Positions 58,501 through 64,000 of a DNA stretch of 64,000 nucleotides are shown here, piece after piece. A program made the translations under genes and the position numbers. The notes beneath the pieces were generated by a model. That model worked only from the letters and a program-made list of their open reading frames with translations, ran no database searches and was not told the DNA's origin. Position 1 is the stretch's first letter. Each line of letters opens with the position of its first letter. The DNA comes from Apostichopus japonicus (lineage: Eukaryota > Echinodermata > Holothuroidea > Aspidochirotida > Stichopodidae), in the NCBI RefSeq assembly GCF_037975245.1, contig NC_092569.1, positions 24,167,168 through 24,231,167 on the forward strand, in the 5' to 3' direction.

Positions 58501-61500
58501 TCTTTTGCATCGCTGGTTCGAACCCCGGTGATGACGTCTTTTGCCGATCTTTTACAGCGGGTGCCTACACGGTGAGCTGTAAGTATTAGTTAATCGGCCT
58601 AATATCTCAGTCCATACAGTGGCGCGATGGCGTGGCGCACTGTACGAGCTGATGAGCGAGACTCTCTTTTGCATCGCTGGTTCGAACCCCGGTGATGACG
58701 TCTTTTGCCGATCTTTTACAGCGGGTGCCTACATGGGGAGCTGTAAGTATTAGTTAATCGGCCTCATATCTCAGTCCATACAGTGGCGCGATGGCTTGGC
58801 GCACTGTACGAGCTGATGAGCGAGACTCTCTTTTGCATCGCTGGTTCGAACCCCGGTGATGACGTCTTTTGCCGATCTTTTACAGCGGGTGCCTACACGG
58901 TGAGCTGTAAGTATTAGTTAATCGGCCTAATATCTCAGTCCATACAGTGGCGCGATGGCGTGGCGCACTGTACGAGCTGATGAGCGAGACTCTCTTTTGC
59001 ATCGCTGGTTCGAACCCCGGTGATGACGTCTTTTGCCGATCTTTTACAGCGGGTGCCTACACGGTGAGCTGTAAGTATTAGTTAATCGGCCTAATATCTC
59101 AGTCCATACAGTGGCGCGATGGCGTGGCGCACTGTACGAGCTGATGAGCGAGACTCTCTTTTGCATCGCTGGTTCGAACCCCGGTGATGACGTCTTTTGC
59201 CGATCTTTTACAGCGGGTGCCTACATGGGGAGCTGTAAGTATTAGTTAATCGGCCTAATATCTCAGTCCATACAGTGGCGCGATGGCTTGGCGCACTGTA
59301 CGAGCTGATGAGCGAGACTCTCTTTTGCATCGCTGGTTCGAACCCCGGTGATGACGTCTTTTGCCGATCTTTTACAGCGGGTGCCTACACGGTGAGCTGT
59401 AAGTATTAGTTAATCGGACTAATATCTCAGTCCATACAGTGGCGCGATGGCTTGGCGCACTGTACGAGCTGATGAGCGAGACTCTCTTTTGCATCGCTGG
59501 TTCGAACCCCGGTGATGACGTCTTTTGCCGATCTTTTACAGCAGAAGCGTACACGGGAAGCTGTAAGTATTAGTTAATCGGCCTAATATCTCAGTCCATG
59601 CAGTGGCGCGATGGCTTGGCGCACTGTACGAGCTGATGAGCGAGACTCTCTTTTGCATCGCTGGTTCGAACCCCGGTGATGACGTCTTTTGCCGATCTTT
59701 TACAGCGGGTGCCTACACGGTGAGCTGTAAGTATTAGTTAATCGGCCTAATATCTCAGTCCATACAGTGGCGCGATGGCGTGGCGCACTGTACGAGCTGA
59801 TGAGCGAGACTCTCTTTTGCATCGCTGGTTCGAACCCCGGTGATGACGTCTTTTGCCGATCTTTTACAGCGGGTGCCTATACGGTGAGCTGTAAGTATTA
59901 GTTAATCGGCCTAATATCTCAGTCCATACAGTGGCGCGATGGCGTGGCGCACTGTACGAGCTGATGAGCGAGACTCTCTTTTGCATCGCTGGTTCGAACC
60001 CCGGTGATGACGTCTTTTGCCGATCTTTTACAGCGGGTGCCTACACGGTGAGCTGTAAGTATTAGTTAATCGGCCTAATATCTCAGTCCATACAGTGGCG
60101 CGATGGCGTGGCGCACTGTACGAGCTGATGAGCGAGACTCTCTTTTGCATCGCTGGTTCGAACCCCGGTGATGACGTCTTTTGCCGATCTTTTACAGCGG
60201 GTGCCTACATGGGGAGCTGTAAGTATTAGTTAATCGGCCTCATATCTCAGTCCATACAGTGGCGCGATGGCTTGGCGCACTGTACGAGCTGATGAGCGAG
60301 ACTCTCTTTTGCATCGCTGGTTCGAACCCCGGTGATGACGTCTTTTGCCGATCTTTTACAGCGGGTGCCTACACGGTGAGCTGTAAGTATTAGTTAATCG
60401 GCCTAATATCTCAGTCCATACAGTGGCGCGATGGCGTGGCGCACTGTACGAGCTGATGAGCGAGACTCTCTTTTGCATCGCTGGTTCGAACCCCGGTGAT
60501 GACGTCTTTTGCCGATCTTTTACAGCGGGTGCCTACACGGTGAGCTGTAAGTATTAGTTAATCGGCCTAATATCTCAGTCCATACAGTGGCGCGATGGCG
60601 TGGCGCACTGTACGAGCTGATGAGCGAGACTCTCTTTTGCATCGCTGGTTCGAACCCCGGTGATGACGTCTTTTGCCGATCTTTTACAGCGGGTGCCTAC
60701 ATGGGGAGCTGTAAGTATTAGTTAATCGGCCTAATATCTCAGTCCATACAGTGGCGCGATGGCTTGGCGCACTGTACGAGCTGATGAGCGAGACTCTCTT
60801 TTGCATCGCTGGTTTGAACCCCGGTGATGACGTCTTTTGCCGATCTTTTACAGCGGGTGCCTACACGGTGAGCTGTAAGTATTAGTTAATCGGACTAATA
60901 TCTCAGTCCATACAGTGGCGCGATGGCTTGGCGCACTGTACGAGCTGATGAGCGAGACTCTCTTTTGCATCGCTGGTTCGAACCCCGGTGATGACGTCTT
61001 TTGCCGATCTTTTACAGCGGAAGCGTACACGGGAAGCTGTAAGTATTAGTTAATCGGCCTAATATCTCAGTCCATGCAGTGGCGCGATGGCTTGGCGCAC
61101 TGTACGAGCTGATGAGCGAGACTCTCTTTTGCATCGCTGGTTCGAACCCCGGTGATGACGTCTTTTGCCGATCTTTTACAGCGGAAGCGTACACGGTGAG
61201 CTGTAAGTATTAGTTAATCGGCCTAATATCTCAGTCCATACAGTGGCGCGATGGCTTGGCGCACTGTACGAGCTGATGAGCGAGACTCTCTTTTGCATCG
61301 CTGGTTCGAACCCCGGTGATGACGTCTTTTGCCGATCTTTTACAGCGGGTGCCTACATGGGGAGCTGTAAGTATTAGTTAATCGGCCTAATATCTCAGTC
61401 CATACAGTGGCGCGATGGCTTGGCGCACTGTACGAGCTGATGAGCGAGACTCTCTTTTGCATCGCTGGTTCGAACCCCGGTGATGACGTCTTTTGCCGAT

Positions 61501-64000
61501 CTTTTACAGCGGGTGCCTACACGGTGAGCTGTAAGTATTAGTTAATCGGCCTAATATCTCAGTCCATACAGTGGCGCGATGGCTTGGCGCACTGTACGAG
61601 CTGATGAGCGAGACTCTCTTTTGCATCGCTGGTTCGAACCCCGGTGATGACGTCTTTTGCCGATCTTTTACAGCGGGTGCCTACATTGGGAGCTGTAAGT
61701 ATTAGTTAATCGGCCGAATATCTCAGTCCATACAGTGGCGCGATGGCTTGGCGCACTGTACGAGCTGATGAGCGAGACTCTCTTTTGCATCGCTGGTTCG
61801 AACCCCGGTGATGACGTCTTTTGCCGATCTTTTACAGCGGGTGACTACACGGTGAGCTGTAAGTATTAGTTAATCGGCCTAATATCTCAGTCCATACAGT
61901 GGCGCGATGGCGTGGCGCACTGTACGAGCTGATGAGCGATACTCTCTTTTGCATCGCTGGTTCGAACCCCGGTGATGACGTCTTTTGCCGATCTTTTACA
62001 GCGGGTGCCTACACTGTGAGCTGTAAGTATTAGTTAATCGGCCTAATATCTCAGTCCATACAGTGGCGCGATGGCGTGGCGCACTGTACGAGCTGATGAG
62101 CGAGACTCTCTTTTGCATCGCTGGTTCGAACCCCGGTGATGACGTCTTTTGCCGATCTTTTACAGCGGGTGCCTACATAGGGAGCTGTAAGTATTAGTTA
62201 ATCGGCCTCATATCTCAGTCCATACAGTGGCGCGATGGCTTGGCGCACTGTACGAGCTGATGAGCGAGACTCTCTTTTGCATCGCTGGTTCGAACCCCGG
62301 TGATGACGTCTTTTGCCGATCTTTTACAGCGGGTGCCTACACGGTGAGCTGTAAGTATTAGTTAATCGGCCTCATATCTCAGTCCATACAGTGTTGCGTC
62401 GGCTTGGCGCACTGTACGAGCTGATGAGCGAGACTCTCTTTTGCATCGCTGGTTCGAACCCCGGTGATGACGTCTTTTGCCGATCTTTTACAGCGGGTGC
62501 CTACACGGTGAGCTGTAAGTATTAGTTAATCGGCCTCATATCTCAGTCCAAACAGTGGCGCGATGGCTTGGCGCACTGTACGAGCTGATGAGCGAGACTC
62601 TCTTTTGCATCGCTGGTTCGAACCCCGGTGATGACGTCTTTTGCCGATCTTTTACAGCGGGTGCCTACACGGTGAGCTGTAAGTATTAGTTAATCGGCCT
62701 AATATCTCAGTCCATACAGTGGCGCGATGGCTTGGCGCACTGTACGAGCTGATGAGCGAGACTCTCTTTTGCATCGCTGGTTCGAAACCCGGTGATGACG
62801 TCTTTTGCCGATCTTTTACAGCGGGTGCCTACATGGGGAGCTGTAAGTATTAGTTAATCGGCCTAATATCTCAGTCCATACAGTGGCGGGATGGCGTGGC
62901 GCACTGTACGAGCTGATGAGCGAGACTCTCTTTTGCATCGCTGGTTCGAACCCCGGTGATGACGTCTTTTGCCGATCTTTTACAGCGGGTGCCTACATGG
63001 GGAGCTGTAAGTATTAGTTAATCGGCCTAATATCTCAGTCCATACAGTGGCGCGATGGCGTGGCGCACTGTACGAGCTGATGAGCGAGACTTTCTTTTGC
63101 ATCGCTGGTTCGAACCCCGGTGATGACGTCTTTTGCTGCCGATCTTTTACAGCGGGTGCCTACACGGTGAGCTGTAAGTATTAGTTAATCGGCCTCATAT
63201 CTCAGTCCATACAGTGGCGCGATGGCTTGGCGCACTGTACGAGCTGATGAGCGAGACTCTCTTTTGCATCGCTGGTTCGAACCCCGGTGATGACGTCTTT
63301 TGCCGATCTTTTACAGCGGGTGCCTACACTGTGAGCTGTAAGTATTAGTTAATCGGCCTAATATCTCAGTCCATACAGTGGCGCGATGGCGTGGCGCACT
63401 GTACGAGCTGATGAGCGAGACTCTCTTTTGCATCGCTGGTTCGAACCCCGGTGATGACGTCTTTTGCCGATCTTTTACAGCGGGTGCCTACACTGTGAGC
63501 TGTAAGTATTAGTTAATCGGCCTAATATCTCAGTCCATACAGTGGCGCGATGGCTTGGCGCACTGTACGAGCTGATGAGCGAGACTCTCTTTTGCATCGC
63601 TGGTTCGAACCCCGGTGATGACGTCTTTTGCCGATCTTTTACAGCGGGTGCCTACACGGTGAGCTGTAAGTATTAGTTAATCGGCCTAATATCTCAGTCC
63701 ATACAGTGGCGCGATGGCTTGGCGCACTGTACGAGCTGATGAGCGAGACTCTCTTTTGCATCGCTGGTTCGAACCCCGGTGATGACGTCTTTTGCCGATC
63801 TTTTACAGCAGGTGCCTACACGGTGAGCTGTAAGTACTAGTTAATCGGCCTAATATCTCAGTCCATACAGTGGCGCGATGGCGTGGCGCACTCTACGAGC
63901 TGATGAGCGAGACTCTTTTGCATCGCTGGTTCGAACCCCGGTGATGACGTCTTTTGCCGATCTTTTACAGCGGGTGCCTACACGGTGAGCTGTAAGTACT
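49541..64000 (+). repeat. Tandem array of 164-bp tRNA-like satellite, about 88 units, continuing past the window
   Basis: The B-box word GGTTCGAACCCC recurs from 49559 to 63930. The spacing is 164 bases, with rare variants: 130 (two units with the same 34-base loss, near 50060 and 54125), 167 (four units with GCTGCC for GCC) and 162 or 163. These sum to 88 intervals exactly. Each unit has a D-arm-like GCGCGATGGCTTGGCGC, the B box, T-runs, an acceptor-like TCTTTTACAG and a donor-like GTAAGTATT. Units differ at a few positions (TTGGCGC/GTGGCGC; CACGGTGAGCT/CATGGGGAGCT; CCTAAT/CCGAAT/CCAAAT/CCTCAT). Short minus-strand open frames are by-products. The array sits in intron 2 of FReD gene 3. Confidence 0.95.
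49662..49757 (+). promoter_or_regulatory. Pol III-type internal promoter of a representative satellite unit (A box, B box, T-runs)
   Basis: TGGCGCGATGGC (49662-49673) resembles the tRNA A box (TGGCNNAGTGG) and GGTTCGAACCC (49719-49729) matches the B box, 57 bases apart. TTTT follows at 49743 and 49754. A further TTTT lies between the boxes (in CTCTTTTGC), which could cause early termination. Nearly every unit repeats this arrangement. Transcription is an inference. Confidence 0.55.

Noticed and set aside
49975-61194. Several 60-110 residue open frames on both strands of the array
   Set aside because: They repeat with the 164-bp unit, which is not a multiple of three, and have no domain; they are by-products of the satellite.
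49541-64000. Possible CRISPR array
   Set aside because: Units are directly adjacent with no unique spacers, and the unit length and eukaryotic introns around it exclude CRISPR.

Overview
The window reads as a nuclear genome segment of a marine invertebrate deuterostome, most likely an echinoderm. It is AT-rich and has small exons with canonical GT-AG introns. Secreted fibrinogen-related domain (FReD) genes occur in tandem, and the repeat fraction is very high (Ty3/gypsy, L1/Tx1-like, Rex1/CR1-like, Penelope-like and TTAA-type DNA elements). The species is an inference: the 288-residue FReD protein resembles in size and layout the family that includes sea-cucumber fibrinogen-like protein A.

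Layout. 1-5450 (minus): an apparently intact Ty3/gypsy retrotransposon cut by the window edge, with pol in one open frame, a PNMA-like gag, a classical -1 frameshift signal between them, a Lys-type primer binding site, and an LTR starting near 5449. 7200-10435: a decayed L1/Tx1-like LINE. 11226-16707: FReD gene 1 (five exons, 288 aa). Its intron 1 holds a THAP-containing TTAA element, and a 77-bp minisatellite has copied its exon 3/donor junction. 16848-18602: a decayed Penelope-like element with inverted ends beside (TA)n. 20419-32626: FReD gene 2 (eight exons), with signal peptide, an incomplete FReD, a TIL domain, a Cys-rich/EGF-like region and a complete FReD; one extra T breaks the reading frame. 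33055-36560: a MITE-like element, a copied intron fragment and a degenerate tandem repeat. 37372-40190: an almost complete Rex1/CR1-type LINE. 41117-41755: FReD relics.

41752-49540 is a second copy of 20058-26745. It carries the first two exons of a third FReD gene (gene 3) and a LINE insertion missing from the first copy. From 49541 to the window end, inside intron 2 of gene 3, lies a tandem array of about 88 units of 164 bp. Each unit has tRNA-like A and B boxes, T-runs, and a splice-acceptor/donor pair 21 bp apart. The array shows several layers of higher-order duplication.

The host genes appear to be secreted lectin-like FReD proteins, probably for recognition or defence. The locus is being remodelled by segmental duplication, minisatellite and satellite growth and transposon insertion. 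The most unusual features are the tRNA-like satellite within a lectin-gene intron, the half-FReD/TIL/EGF/FReD architecture with a Tyr-rich insertion, and the exon-donor minisatellite.
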